A DNA stretch of 64,000 nt from Pseudobdellovibrionaceae bacterium (GCA_019637875.1 JAHBUW010000004.1:1-64000), one strand, 5' to 3'. Shown: positions 17,704 to 26,732, counted from the stretch's first letter. A program made the numbers and translations. Notes: generated by a model not told the origin, from the letters alone.

Positions 17704-18806
17704 TATTGCAGGATCGCCACGCCGAGCAGAGTCGCCGCGGTCTTCAGATCCGCGCCGAGGTTTTCGAGCTCGGTGACCGCGGTCAGGATCGCCGCGCGTC
17801 CGTCATCCGAGAAGATCGCTTGGTCGAAGGGCGCGGGAATCGCGCGGACCGCTTTTTCGGTCACTTCAAGTTGGATCTCCAGGCGGGTCGCTAGCGCCGC
17901 GTCCTTCGCTTTCACGAGTTCCAGCACCGATCCGCCGTTCAACGTCAGGGCCTCTTTGATACCCAAGAAGTTGTACACGATGTCGTTGTGGGTGGTGTCC
18001 GAGAAGCACGAGTGCTCGTCTTCTTGGAGTTGCGTATCGTAAGCGACGAACAGGCGCTCTTGGCTCAGCTCGAAGCCGGCCAGTTGCACGGTGCCGGTCA
18101 GGATGAAGCCCAGCGACTCGAGGGTCTTTGCGGGCGACGCGAAGTCGGCGACGTAGTTCGCGCCGTTCGCGGGATTCCATTCTTCCGCCAGGTGCGTCAG
18201 GTGCTCGATCAGCAGATCCGAAACCAGCGACAGATATTGACGGCGGCGGTCCGCGTTCTTTTTGACGGTGAAGTCGGTGTAGGGACGGTTGCCGGGTCCG
18301 TTGATATTGAAGTCTTGGCCCCAGAGCATGAACTCGATCGCGTGCCAGCCGGTCGAGATGTTTTTCTCGCCGTCTTTTTCGTTTAGCTCGATCAGCAGTT
18401 CTTTCGAAAGAGTCGGGTAGTTGACGAGGTCGTTGATGAAACCCGCGCCGTTATCGCCACGGACCGAGTCGATATAGACTTCGTCCAGCGGCCAAGCGTT
18501 GATCAGGCCTTCGGGACCGTCTTCACGGTCGATGGGGCCCGAGTAGAAACGGAAAACTTCGGTCGTCGAGTACAGCTTGCGCGCTTCCACCCAAGCGGTC
18601 TTCGCGGCTTCGAGCGACTCGGCCGAGGGCGCTTGCGTGAACGCCTGGATCTTTTCGTTCATCAGTTTCGTGGCGGTCAAAGTCTCGGTGTAACGAGTGA
18701 ACACGAATTTCGAGTAGGCGCTCACCACGGCTTTGGGAGTTTGGGCCAAAGCTTGGGCACTGACCGTCAGCAGGACCGCGCTGAGCGCGAGTTTCAAAGA
18801 TTTCAT
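17703..18806 (-). CDS. Imelysin-family periplasmic protein (M75-like)
   Basis: A 367-residue protein with a signal peptide ending AQALAQ (about residue 22). It matches the imelysin/IrpA/EfeO-like family: W-rich helical bundle with RKLYSTTEVFRFYSGPID, PLDEVYIDSV, and the GxHxxE motif in GWHAIEFMLWG. The family binds iron or haem in the periplasm rather than acting as a proven protease. It is the first gene of the operon with DHOR and the small secreted protein. GGAGGATCC precedes the ATG. I saw no clear Fur-type operator upstream. Confidence 0.9.
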   Translation of the reverse strand: MKSLKLALSAVLLTVSAQALAQTPKAVVSAYSKFVFTRYTETLTATKLMNEKIQAFTQAPSAESLEAAKTAWVEARKLYSTTEVFRFYSGPIDREDGPEGLINAWPLDEVYIDSVRGDNGAGFINDLVNYPTLSKELLIELNEKDGEKNISTGWHAIEFMLWGQDFNINGPGNRPYTDFTVKKNADRRRQYLSLVSDLLIEHLTHLAEEWNPANGANYVADFASPAKTLESLGFILTGTVQLAGFELSQERLFVAYDTQLQEDEHSCFSDTTHNDIVYNFLGIKEALTLNGGSVLELVKAKDAALATRLEIQLEVTEKAVRAIPAPFDQAIFSDDGRAAILTAVTELENLGADLKTAATLLGVAILQ

Positions 18807-18845
18807 CGAGGATCCTCCGTAAGAATTGGCCGCAACTGAGACGAT

Positions 18846-18880
18846 AAAACCCGCGCGGTCAAAACCGCCCGTGCGGGTTT
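18846..18880 (-). terminator. Intrinsic terminator
   Basis: On the minus strand: AAACCCGCACGG, loop, CCGCGCGGGTTTT. It follows the small secreted gene at 18904-19275 and separates it from the imelysin operon. Confidence 0.8.
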
Positions 18881-18903
18881 CCGGAGTTGAAAATCAACTG
18901 AAG

Positions 18904-19275
18904 TTACGGGCAGCTCGAGATGCTGGTTTCTTCGCGGATTTCGTTGGGACCGTCGACAAAGTCCATCACGACTTCGTTTTTGCCGTTGGCGCGGGCGTTT
19001 TCGACGTACTCTTCGTCGCCCCAGAGGATGCCTTGATCCAGCGCCCAGGCGGCCCATTTGGAATCGCCTACGAAACAGACTTCGCCGCTCAAGATATCCG
19101 AGGCGTAGCAGCCGTCGGCATAACTATCGACGACCATATTCTTGGACGTCACATAGACTTCGCCGCGGCACATAATTTTGTTTTCGGTCTCGGGAAACAG
19201 CTCCAGCTGCTCGGCTTGGGCGAAGGACATATTGAAAAGACAGGGGAAAACGAATGCGATCAGGAACGATTTCAT
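18904..19275 (-). CDS. Small secreted protein, four-cysteine, unknown function
   Basis: A 123-residue protein with a signal peptide (about residues 1-19, cleavage near SFAQA). The mature part is acidic with four cysteines (KIMCRGEVY, DGCYAS, EVCFVG and the penultimate Cys of SISSCP), suggesting two disulphides and periplasmic or extracellular location. No family recognised. It has its own terminator and probably its own promoter. Confidence 0.7.
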   Translation of the reverse strand: MKSFLIAFVFPCLFNMSFAQAEQLELFPETENKIMCRGEVYVTSKNMVVDSYADGCYASDILSGEVCFVGDSKWAAWALDQGILWGDEEYVENARANGKNEVVMDFVDGPNEIREETSISSCP

Positions 19276-19450
19276 GGGATCTCCTCCAAATGTCCGCGTC
19301 CTATGCCTTGGGCGAAGGCTTGTCCATTCAGGGGATGTACAGCCTGTGATTTTGACAAGACATTAACGCGGGAGTAGGTGTTTCGCCCACACGGTCAACG
19401 GGTTTTGAAAAAGTGGTTTTTTTGAAAAACCTCGGTCGTGAGGGGGAAGC

Positions 19451-22400
19451 TTGAGTCCTGCGTTACTGTCCGTCCGTCGCCCCATCTTTATCGCGTCACT
19501 CGTCATTTTAATGCTCGCCCTCGGGATGATCTCGCTGAATCGTCTGCCGATCGATCTTTATCCCGACGTCACGTTCCCCACGGTCGTCGTGCAGACGGTC
19601 TACGGCGGGGCCGGGCCGATCGAAATTGAAACGGAAGTCTCGCGGGTCCTTGAGGACGAGGTTTCGACGATCTCGGGCGTGCAGAAAGTGTCTTCGCAAA
19701 ACCGCGAGGGCGTCTCGGTCGTCATCGTCGAATTCAATCTGAATACGAATTTGAACTTCGCGGAACAACAGGTCCGCGCGAAGGTCTCGAACTCCATGCG
19801 GATGCTGCCCGAAGACGTCGACGAGCCGATCATCCGTCAGGTCAGTCCTTCGGACGCGCCGATCCTGGGCATCGCGATGCGCTCGACGCTTCCGGATGCG
19901 CAGCTTTACGATCTGGCGAAAGAGGTGATCTCGCCCCAGTTCGAACAGATCTACCAGGTCGGTCAGGTCGATATCTTGGGCGGTCGTCGTCGCGAGGTGC
20001 ACGTCAACCTCGACATGAACAAGTTGCGTAACGCCGATATCTCGGCGACCTCGGTCGTGGCGGCGCTGCAAAGCGGGGGGCGGAACATCCCGATCGGGAA
20101 GACCGACGACTCCGGGAAAGAGTACAGTTACCGCACGATCGCGCAGTTCAAAACTTTGAGCGATATCGACAACACCGTCCTGCGTTTGGCGAACATCGAT
20201 CACCCGATCACGATCGGCCGCCTGGGCACGATTTCGGATTCACTCATCGACGAGGTCTCGCGCACCCGCTTCAACGGGGAAAAAGCGATCTACTTCAACA
20301 TCTTCCGTCAATCCGGCGCGAACTCCGTGCGGGTCGCGGACGACGTCAAAAAACGGATGGAGAAGATCAACCTCGAATTGAAGACCAAAGGCACCGATGC
20401 CGAGATGAAACTCGTCAACGACCGCAGCCGGGTCATCCGCAACAACGTCTTTGACGTCTACGAGTCGATCTTTTTCGGGGTTTTGCTGACGATCATCGTG
20501 GTCTACTTCTTCCTGGGGAGCTGGAAATCGACGATCATCACGGGCTTCGCGCTGCCGAACTCGCTGTTGGGCGCGTGTATCATGATGCTCGTGTTCGACT
20601 TCTCGATCAACATCATGAGTCTGCTCGCGATGAGTCTGGTCGTGGGACTGCTGGTCGATGACGCCATCGTCGTGCGGGAAAACATCTTCCGTAAACTCGA
20701 GCAGGGCCTGTCGCCGAAACAGGCGGCGGTCACGGGAACCAACGAAGTCACGATGGCCGTCATCGCGACGACGCTGACCATCCTCGCGGTCTTCGGTCCC
20801 ATCGGGAACTTGCAAGGGATCGTCGGTCAGTTCTTCAAGCAGTTCGGACTCACGGTCTGCTTCGCGATGATCATTTCGCTTTTCGACGGTCTGTTCGTCG
20901 CGCCGGCGATGAGCGCGTATGTCGGGGGCGGTTTGCATCACGGCGAACCGAAGTTCTTCCTGGCGCGCTGGAACCGCAATATGCTGAAGGGCTTCGATCG
21001 GTTCAATACCTGGCTCGAGAAGCGCTACGCGGCCTTGCTCCATTGGGTGATGAGAGTGCCCTGGGTCACGCTGGTCGCGTCCGTGGGGATCTTCATCGGT
21101 TCGGTGATGCTCGCCGGACGGGTGCCTTTCACGTTCTTGCCGCCCGCCGATAACGGCGAGTTCTTCGTGACCTTCGAGCTGGATCCGGGGGCGTCTTTGG
21201 ATGCCACCGAAGCCGTCGCGAACGACATTCAAAAGCGGGTGCGGGAGCTTCCGCAGGTGGAAGACATCTTGATGACCATCGGCTCGGGCACGTCCGAGTC
21301 GAACAAGGGGGACTTGTACCTGCGCTTGGTGGGCCCGAAGGACCGCGCCGAAAATACGACGGGCGTGAAAGCCATCGTGCGCGAAAAGATGAAGGACCTC
21401 GAGACTAAATATAAAGTCAAAGTCACCGATCAGTCGGGCGGCGGCGGCCAGCGGCAGTTCAACATGAACCTGGTCGGACAGAATCTCGACGATCTGATTT
21501 CGTTCTCGGAAAAAGTGCGCGAGCGCCTTTCGAAGCACCCCGCGCTGTCGCAGGTCGACTCCAGTTACCGTGCGGGGAAACCCGAATTCCAGGTCGTGCC
21601 CAACTCGCGGACTTCGCAAATGGCGGGCGTGACGCTGACGTCGATGGGGCTTGAGCTGCGGATTCTGGTCGAGGGGCAGACGCCCGCGGTCTACCGCGAA
21701 AACGGCTACGATTACGACGTGCGCGTGCGCTTGCAAGACGATCAACGGGATCTACGGCAGAACTTCCAGCGCATGATGGTGCCGAACTTGAACAACCGGA
21801 TGATCCCGCTGCCCAACGTGGCCAGCGTGAAAGAGGCGACCGGCCCCACGACGATTTTGCGTGAAAATCGTACGCGTTACATCCAGCTGTCGGCGGACAT
21901 GGTCCCCGGCGGTCCCGGACTGGGCGGCGCGATCACGGACATCAACAAGATGTTTCTGGAAGACCTCAAGCCGCCGCCGGGCGTCTCGCACAGCTTCGTC
22001 GGTGAGGCCGAGCGTTTCGCCGAGCTGATGACGAACATCCTTGTCTCGTTGGGATTGGGTTTTCTGTTCATCTACCTGGTGCTCGCGTCGCTTTACGAGA
22101 GCTTCGTGAAACCGATCACGATCATGATCGTCATCCCGCTCGCGGCCTGCGGAGGCTTCGCGGCGCTGTGGCTGACGGGCTCGAGCTTCGATCTGTTCTC
22201 GATGATCGGTTGCGTGATGCTGATGGGACTCGCGACGAAGAACTCGATCCTGCTTGTCGACTACGCGGCCGAGGCGATCCGCCAAGGCAAAGACATGAAG
22301 ACCGCGATCATCGAAGCGGGCGAGACGCGTCTGCGCCCGATCCTGATGACGAGCTTCGCGTTGATCGCCGGCATGGTGCCCGTCGCGATCGGTCTGAACG

Positions 22401-22573
22401 AAGCGTCGAAGGGGCGCACGAGCTTGGGGATCGTCGTCATCGGCGGAACGATTTCGTCGACGGTCCTGACACTCGTGGTGATCCCGGCGGTCTATTCTTA
22501 CATCGATCGTTTCGAACACTGGTTGATCCGCGTTTTCCATCGCCTGTTCGGCGAGGACAAGAACGTCGTTTAA
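19451..22573 (+). CDS. RND-superfamily efflux pump inner-membrane transporter (AcrB/HAE1-like)
   Basis: A 1040-residue protein of typical AcrB/HAE1 length. TM1 (about residues 10-28) is followed by LPIDLYPDVTFPTVVVQTVY. Later come the periplasmic porter loops, a cluster of TM segments with GLLVDDAIVVREN (the conserved TM4 acidic pair), and a second cluster with GLATKNSILLVDYA. It would use proton motive force to move substrates across the envelope. TTG is the likely start, with GAGGGGG about five bases upstream. No periplasmic adaptor or outer-membrane factor gene lies next to it, so partners must be encoded elsewhere. A perfect TTGACA lies at 19352-19357, but no good -10 follows. Confidence 0.95.
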   Translation: MSPALLSVRRPIFIASLVILMLALGMISLNRLPIDLYPDVTFPTVVVQTVYGGAGPIEIETEVSRVLEDEVSTISGVQKVSSQNREGVSVVIVEFNLNTNLNFAEQQVRAKVSNSMRMLPEDVDEPIIRQVSPSDAPILGIAMRSTLPDAQLYDLAKEVISPQFEQIYQVGQVDILGGRRREVHVNLDMNKLRNADISATSVVAALQSGGRNIPIGKTDDSGKEYSYRTIAQFKTLSDIDNTVLRLANIDHPITIGRLGTISDSLIDEVSRTRFNGEKAIYFNIFRQSGANSVRVADDVKKRMEKINLELKTKGTDAEMKLVNDRSRVIRNNVFDVYESIFFGVLLTIIVVYFFLGSWKSTIITGFALPNSLLGACIMMLVFDFSINIMSLLAMSLVVGLLVDDAIVVRENIFRKLEQGLSPKQAAVTGTNEVTMAVIATTLTILAVFGPIGNLQGIVGQFFKQFGLTVCFAMIISLFDGLFVAPAMSAYVGGGLHHGEPKFFLARWNRNMLKGFDRFNTWLEKRYAALLHWVMRVPWVTLVASVGIFIGSVMLAGRVPFTFLPPADNGEFFVTFELDPGASLDATEAVANDIQKRVRELPQVEDILMTIGSGTSESNKGDLYLRLVGPKDRAENTTGVKAIVREKMKDLETKYKVKVTDQSGGGGQRQFNMNLVGQNLDDLISFSEKVRERLSKHPALSQVDSSYRAGKPEFQVVPNSRTSQMAGVTLTSMGLELRILVEGQTPAVYRENGYDYDVRVRLQDDQRDLRQNFQRMMVPNLNNRMIPLPNVASVKEATGPTTILRENRTRYIQLSADMVPGGPGLGGAITDINKMFLEDLKPPPGVSHSFVGEAERFAELMTNILVSLGLGFLFIYLVLASLYESFVKPITIMIVIPLAACGGFAALWLTGSSFDLFSMIGCVMLMGLATKNSILLVDYAAEAIRQGKDMKTAIIEAGETRLRPILMTSFALIAGMVPVAIGLNEASKGRTSLGIVVIGGTISSTVLTLVVIPAVYSYIDRFEHWLIRVFHRLFGEDKNVV

Positions 22574-22575
22574 AC

Positions 22576-23277
22576 TCAGTCGGTGAGCGTGACGCCCACC
22601 GAACGTGTTTGTTCGGCCGAGATCGCTCCCGCCAATCCGTAAGGCATGCGGCCCTGACGACGGCGTTGGATTTTGACGTTGCCGTTCCATTGGCCGGGGA
22701 CGTTGGGGTTGAGGCTCGTCGCCGCGGCGTCGAACTCCAAGACCCCGTTTTCGGGCGCGGTGTCATTCCGGTAGCGCAGATGCGATGAAGACCCCGTTGA
22801 AAACTCAAGATAAGCGGTCATCTCGTCTAGGGGATTCAAGCTCGGCGTCCACGTGACGGCCAGGCGATCGCCTTTACGCAGAATCACCGGCGCGGCGGGA
22901 CTCACGTTCAAGATGGGCTCCGGTAGCGACGCCGTGGCGACGTAGGCGGGCTCGTTGGGACGTGTGAACTGCACTTGGTAATCGTAACCCGTGCGGTAGG
23001 GAAGGCTCACGCTATAGGTGACCACGCCGAAAGCTTCGGACTTCGTCATCGCGCGACCGTCACAGGTCACGTCGTCGGCGCCGGCCAGCTCAAGCGAAGT
23101 GCCGGTCCCGCCCCCGACTTGAAAACGCACGAGGCACTCGACGCGATTCGTATCTTGCGCCTGCACGGAATAAGAGGCGAACACGCCCGAGGTTTTCACG
23201 TTGTCCGAGGTCGTTTTCGAGCATGCGACGGCGAACAGCGAAAGGGCGGCAAGAAATAAAGCGTTTGGGGATTTCAT
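22576..23277 (-). CDS. Lipoprotein of unknown function
   Basis: A 233-residue lipoprotein (LFAVACS lipobox, Cys about residue 19). The mature part looks like tandem beta-sandwich segments, for example PVILRKGDRLAVTWTPSLNP, reminiscent of fibronectin/Ig-type folds, but no family can be named. Two cysteines (VECLVRF, DVTCDGR) may be bonded. It converges on the RND gene with a two-base gap, with no room for a dedicated terminator. Confidence 0.7.
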   Translation of the reverse strand: MKSPNALFLAALSLFAVACSKTTSDNVKTSGVFASYSVQAQDTNRVECLVRFQVGGGTGTSLELAGADDVTCDGRAMTKSEAFGVVTYSVSLPYRTGYDYQVQFTRPNEPAYVATASLPEPILNVSPAAPVILRKGDRLAVTWTPSLNPLDEMTAYLEFSTGSSSHLRYRNDTAPENGVLEFDAAATSLNPNVPGQWNGNVKIQRRRQGRMPYGLAGAISAEQTRSVGVTLTD

Positions 23278-23421
23278 CTGAGCACTCCTTGGTTGCGGAG
23301 ACGTTTGTCTTCCACCTCCGAGTCTTAACAGCAGGAGTTGGGCGGTCGCTAGACCGGCTGGCCAAAATTTGTAACAAACTGTTACAAAATCGCGCCGCCG
23401 CGAGGGTTTCGCTTCGCGAAT

Positions 23422-23452
23422 AAAAAAAGCGACTCCGAGGAGTCGCTTTTTT
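23422..23452. terminator. Intrinsic terminator
   Basis: AGCGACTC / GAGTCGCT stem around loop CGAG (28-47 of the 23400s), with As before and Ts after. It lies behind the 47-residue membrane protein gene (minus strand). Confidence 0.85.
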
Positions 23453-23482
23453 GCGAGAATCGAAAGTCGCGCGAAGCGTTGA

Positions 23483-23626
23483 CTACGTCGTCGAACCCAG
23501 CGAGAACGCGACGATGATGGTCACGATGATCGGGATGGCCGCATAGATCGCGAACGGCAACATCTCGCGTGCCGCTTCGTCTGCGTTACGGGCTTTGATT
23601 TCAGACTTCGGAAGTTGTTGAGCCAT
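23483..23626 (-). CDS. 47-residue single-pass membrane protein
   Basis: A short gene: ATG at 23626, stop TAG at 23483-23485, 47 codons. The product begins MAQQLPKSEIKARNADEAAR, a polar amphipathic helix, followed by one membrane segment (MLPFAIYAAIPIIVTIIVAF, about residues 22-41) and a short SLGSTT tail. A GGGAGG ribosome site sits about six bases upstream, and a strong terminator follows. These support a real gene despite the length. Likely a small inner-membrane protein with the N-terminus inside; function unknown. Confidence 0.7.
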   Translation of the reverse strand: MAQQLPKSEIKARNADEAAREMLPFAIYAAIPIIVTIIVAFSLGSTT

Positions 23627-23710
23627 GGGGCCTCCCTTACAGTCTTCATTCTATAACGAGGACTGAGGTGATGGGCAAGCCCATGCCTGCAATTTGATCA
23701 ATTCCGTGCC

Positions 23711-24049
23711 CTAATGAATCGCGGTATCCGAGTTTTCGTCCAGTCGGGGGGCCGGTTTCTCGGATGAGACGACTTCCGCGCTCTCGGGAAGCTTCAGATC
23801 CCGTTGATTCCGGTCGCGGGCGTAACTTCCGGTCGCCGTATCGTTACTCGACACCAGGCCTTCGGCTTCATCGAAGTCTTCTTCGTCGAGCTCCAGATCG
23901 GTTTCGAAGTTCAGACCCATCTCGGTTTCGGTGTCGGCGTCGAATTCCGAATCCCCGGGACTATCGTCCTCGGGGCGGGTCGAAGCCGCATTCGCCATCT
24001 CGAGCGTGTAGTCCTCTTCGGTGATGAAGTCTTTGTGCTTCTTCGCCAT
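23711..24049 (-). CDS. Small acidic protein of unknown function
   Basis: A 112-residue, very acidic protein (long runs of D/E such as ETDLELDEEDFDEAEG) with no signal peptide or membrane segment, probably largely disordered. The ATG at 24049 has AGGAGG upstream, so the longer frame starting in the palindromic element is rejected. Its 5' side lies about 70 bases from that element, which may have inserted into its promoter region. Function unknown. Confidence 0.65.
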   Translation of the reverse strand: MAKKHKDFITEEDYTLEMANAASTRPEDDSPGDSEFDADTETEMGLNFETDLELDEEDFDEAEGLVSSNDTATGSYARDRNQRDLKLPESAEVVSSEKPAPRLDENSDTAIH

Positions 24050-24117
24050 AAGATCCTCCTGGTGGAGGGCTCGTGCAAACTCGAGGGTAGCCGGAGACGC
24101 GGGCGAAATGCCCCGCT

Positions 24118-24390
24118 TTAGGGTGTTTCCTCCATTTGTCCAAGCACAGAACGTCTCCCGCCGTTCGAAGATCAAGGCGTGACGACGAAGGCTTAGCCGT
24201 TGCTATGTCGAGGAGGAGCAACGCGGAGATTCGGACGGCGGGAGGCGCCCCTTCGGGGTCAAGTCCCTTCACGCCCCCTGACTTCGTTGCTCCTCCTTGA
24301 ATTGGCATGGCCAGTCCTGCGTCGTCGCGCCTTGCAGGTGTCGCAAAGGGACTCGATTCTGTGCTTGGACAAATGGAGGAAACACCCTAA
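24118..24390. repeat. 273-bp nested palindromic element
   Basis: Outer arms at 24118-24151 and 24357-24390 are perfect 34-bp inverted repeats starting TTAGGGTGTTTCC. Inner pairs are 24173-24191 with 24316-24334 (17 of 19) and 24211-24223 with 24285-24297 (13 of 13). A CCCCTTCGGGG hairpin lies near the tip. The whole can fold into one long hairpin. No coding sequence and no clear target duplication. The right end carries the LysR gene's stop codon (24387-24389). Sequence differs from the 15037-15240 element, but the architecture is the same. Confidence 0.8.
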
Positions 24391-25247
24391 TCCCGGAACG
24401 CGGCGCCGACGTGAGTTCGGATGAATTCCGTGATGACTTGCGCGGCGCGGGTGTTCTGGTTTTCCTTTTTGTAGATCAGGCAGATCGAGTCTTTGAACTC
24501 GGGCGCGTCCCGATGAAACGGAACGGCGTTCGCGCCGTCCATCACTTTCAGCACGCGTGCGGGGATGATGCCGACGCCCGCGCCTTCGGCGGTCAAGCGC
24601 GCCGCGATTTCCAAAGACGACGTATGCAGCTCGCGTTCGAAACGTATTCCTTTTTTCGCGCACGCGCGCAGGATCGTCTGCACTTGGTGCAGGTCGGGAT
24701 CGCAGATCAGCACGTCCGTATTCTTCAGCTTCGGCGCTTTCCACATACGTACGCTGTCTTCGCCGAGTTTACGGATGACGAGGTCGGGATGTTCCGGCGG
24801 GTTCACGACGATTCCGAAATCCAGACGGTTGCTGATTACGCTTTCGGCCATCTGGCGCGAAAGTCCGTGTTCGAATTTGAAGCTGAGTCCTTCGTGCGCT
24901 TCGAGCAGGGGCCCCACGAAGCTCGGCAGCAGATATTGCCCCAGCGCCGTGTGCACGCCCAAACGGTAGGTGCCGGCGATGCGCTCGTTTTCGTCGGTCA
25001 CGATGTTTTGGATGCGATTCCAGACGTCTTCGAGCTGACCACTCAGGCCCGCGAGCTTCGCGCCCGCGCGGGTCAGGCGCACTCCCGATTTTGAGCGAAT
25101 CATGAGGGGACAGCCGAGCTGCTCTTCCAGTCTTTTTAAGGAATGGCTGAGGGCGGGTTGGGTGACGCCTAGGCGCTCGGCCGCGCGGCGCAGATTTCCG
25201 GTGGAGCTGATCTCTTTGAAGTAGCGCAGGTCATCGGGATGAATCAT
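24387..25247 (-). CDS. LysR-family transcriptional regulator
   Basis: A 286-residue protein. The N-terminal helix-turn-helix (DLRYFKEISSTGNLRRAAE, RLGVTQPALSHSLKRLEEQL) is standard LysR. The remainder is the periplasmic-binding-protein-like effector domain. Length is normal to slightly short. ATG 25247 matches the family start; the upstream extension to 25331 is not expected. LysR genes usually lie divergent to targets; the neighbour facing away is the extensin-like lipoprotein at 25356. The stop codon lies inside the terminal repeat of the palindromic element, so the original last residues may have been replaced. Confidence 0.9.
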   Translation of the reverse strand: MIHPDDLRYFKEISSTGNLRRAAERLGVTQPALSHSLKRLEEQLGCPLMIRSKSGVRLTRAGAKLAGLSGQLEDVWNRIQNIVTDENERIAGTYRLGVHTALGQYLLPSFVGPLLEAHEGLSFKFEHGLSRQMAESVISNRLDFGIVVNPPEHPDLVIRKLGEDSVRMWKAPKLKNTDVLICDPDLHQVQTILRACAKKGIRFERELHTSSLEIAARLTAEGAGVGIIPARVLKVMDGANAVPFHRDAPEFKDSICLIYKKENQNTRAAQVITEFIRTHVGAAFRD

Positions 25248-25355
25248 GCGAGCGGTCTCGCAGGTCCTGTCGAAAAAATCGACTGAATTCGGCAAACTCG
25301 CGGAAAGCGACCGGTTTCCCGGACATTTCACTGAAGACTTTGCGCGCCCCGACCG

Positions 25356-26126
25356 ATGTCCAGGGGGATGAGAACGCTACTCCTAATCTTCATGATGATG
25401 ATCCTTGCGGCCTGCGGGCCCCAAGGCGGGACCATGCTCACGGTCGAGGACCTCGAACAAGAGAGCGGGACGGATAATGACGGTCTTGGCGAGGGCGAAG
25501 AGGAAGAAGAGGTCGTCGTGACCCCGGCTCCGACGCCGACCCCCGCGCCCGGCCAAAGCAAAGTCTCGTTTTACCTTTCTTCGGCCCAGCACCGTCTGGC
25601 TCACGACGTCGCGCAGTTTTGGGAAGGCTGCCAGGCCGAGCAGATTGTGAAGGGCGGTTACGAAAGCGACAGCGTTTGTTCGAAAGCCTACGTGCAGCCC
25701 GCGTTCGGGCGTCATCTGAACCGCCACTTCGTGAGTTGCGTGAAGACGGCGGCGGCGCGCGCCGGTTTTAATGAACCCGCGCGGATTTTTGTGCGTCATT
25801 GGGGATCATACAACGATCGCACGGCGCGCGGATCGACGCGTTTGTCGATGCACGCCTACGCGCGCGCGATCGACCTTGTGAATATCAATCTCTACGATGC
25901 AGCGGGGGCGTTGAAACGAGTGTCGACGCACGTTCGTGACTACACGGGTGCGAACGCGGTATTTTATGACGAGTTTCGCGCGTGCTGGAAGGCGACGATT
26001 CCCGCGACGTGCCGGTCTTCGGATACGGAATCTTCGGGCTCGATCGGTTTTCCGTCGTCGAAAATGGGGGGCAATACCCTCCACAATGACCATCTTCATC
26101 TTTCCTATCCGTTGTGTGCGGGGTAA
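25356..26126 (+). CDS. Extensin-like/M15-type peptidase lipoprotein
   Basis: A 256-residue lipoprotein (lipobox ILAAC, Cys about residue 21). A charged acidic/proline linker follows (about 25-65). The C-terminal domain fits the extensin-like family, related to M15 D-Ala-D-Ala carboxypeptidases: GSTRLSMHAYARAIDLVN gives the SxHxxxxAxD zinc site and HNDHLHLSY the second His motif. It probably trims peptidoglycan cross-links in the periplasm. Start at 25356 or 25368: 25368 directly abuts AGGGGG, which is too close, so 25356 is kept with doubt. The next gene starts three bases after the stop. Confidence 0.75.
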   Translation: MSRGMRTLLLIFMMMILAACGPQGGTMLTVEDLEQESGTDNDGLGEGEEEEEVVVTPAPTPTPAPGQSKVSFYLSSAQHRLAHDVAQFWEGCQAEQIVKGGYESDSVCSKAYVQPAFGRHLNRHFVSCVKTAAARAGFNEPARIFVRHWGSYNDRTARGSTRLSMHAYARAIDLVNINLYDAAGALKRVSTHVRDYTGANAVFYDEFRACWKATIPATCRSSDTESSGSIGFPSSKMGGNTLHNDHLHLSYPLCAG

Positions 26127-26129
26127 GCG

Positions 26130-26636
26130 ATGCTGAAACTGTTGATTAAATCCCTGCTGGTGACTTTCTTCGTGGCGCTGTCGGCGTTCGTTTTGCCCGC
26201 CGGGGCGCAGACGATCGGCGCGCGCTCCCAAAACACCGAGGACACCGACGACGGTCACGGGCACGATCTGACCGTGGACGCCCTTGTGGATTGGAAAGCG
26301 TTCGATGCGAAGGCCCCTTGGCACAAGGTCTTTGCTTTGATCCGCAAAGACGGGCATTCGATGAATCGTCCGTTCGTCCTCGAAATTCGTGCGGCCTGCC
26401 GCGAGTACGCCAGTCAAGACTGGTCGGCGTTGAAAGTCGGCGATCAAGAGTCACTTTGTGGGGTGGATCCGAGCTCGCTCCGCCTGGACGGGGACGCGGT
26501 GGTGATCGAATACGTCGAGCCCGACGCGGAATTCTACAAGGAACAGATCGGGAAGCGCGTGAAGAAAATCAAACAGCGCTGTCTGAAGGAGCGCAAAACC
26601 CTCCGGCTGTCGCTCCAGCACCTCTGTAAGCCGTAA
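26130..26636 (+). CDS. Secreted protein of unknown function
   Basis: A 168-residue protein with a signal peptide (cleavage near PAGAQ, about residue 27). The mature part has three cysteines (RAACREY, ESLCGVD, KQRCLKE) and a fourth near the end (HLCKP), and a basic C-terminal helix. No family recognised. Starting three bases behind the M15-like lipoprotein gene, it is probably co-translated and may act on or with the same cell-wall process (inference). Confidence 0.7.
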   Translation: MLKLLIKSLLVTFFVALSAFVLPAGAQTIGARSQNTEDTDDGHGHDLTVDALVDWKAFDAKAPWHKVFALIRKDGHSMNRPFVLEIRAACREYASQDWSALKVGDQESLCGVDPSSLRLDGDAVVIEYVEPDAEFYKEQIGKRVKKIKQRCLKERKTLRLSLQHLCKP

Positions 26637-26732
26637 TCAACAGGTGGGGAGGAACTCCGTGTCACTCCCATTGACTCCGTTTTAAACTCTGCTTCAATAA
26701 TAAGGGCAGAAACCAAAACTACGGAGTCCGAC

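Noticed and set aside
20240-21745. Minus-strand frame of 501 codons
   Set aside because: Antisense to the RND transporter; His/Arg/Asp-rich without any domain.
24109-24399. Target-site duplication around the 273-bp element
   Set aside because: The flanks (CCCCGC on the left, TCCCGG on the right) show no convincing direct repeat, so insertion is not proven for this copy.
26671-26702. Promoter before the small beta-barrel gene
   Set aside because: TTGACT is acceptable, but no -10 at 16-18 bases matches well; kept only as a remark.
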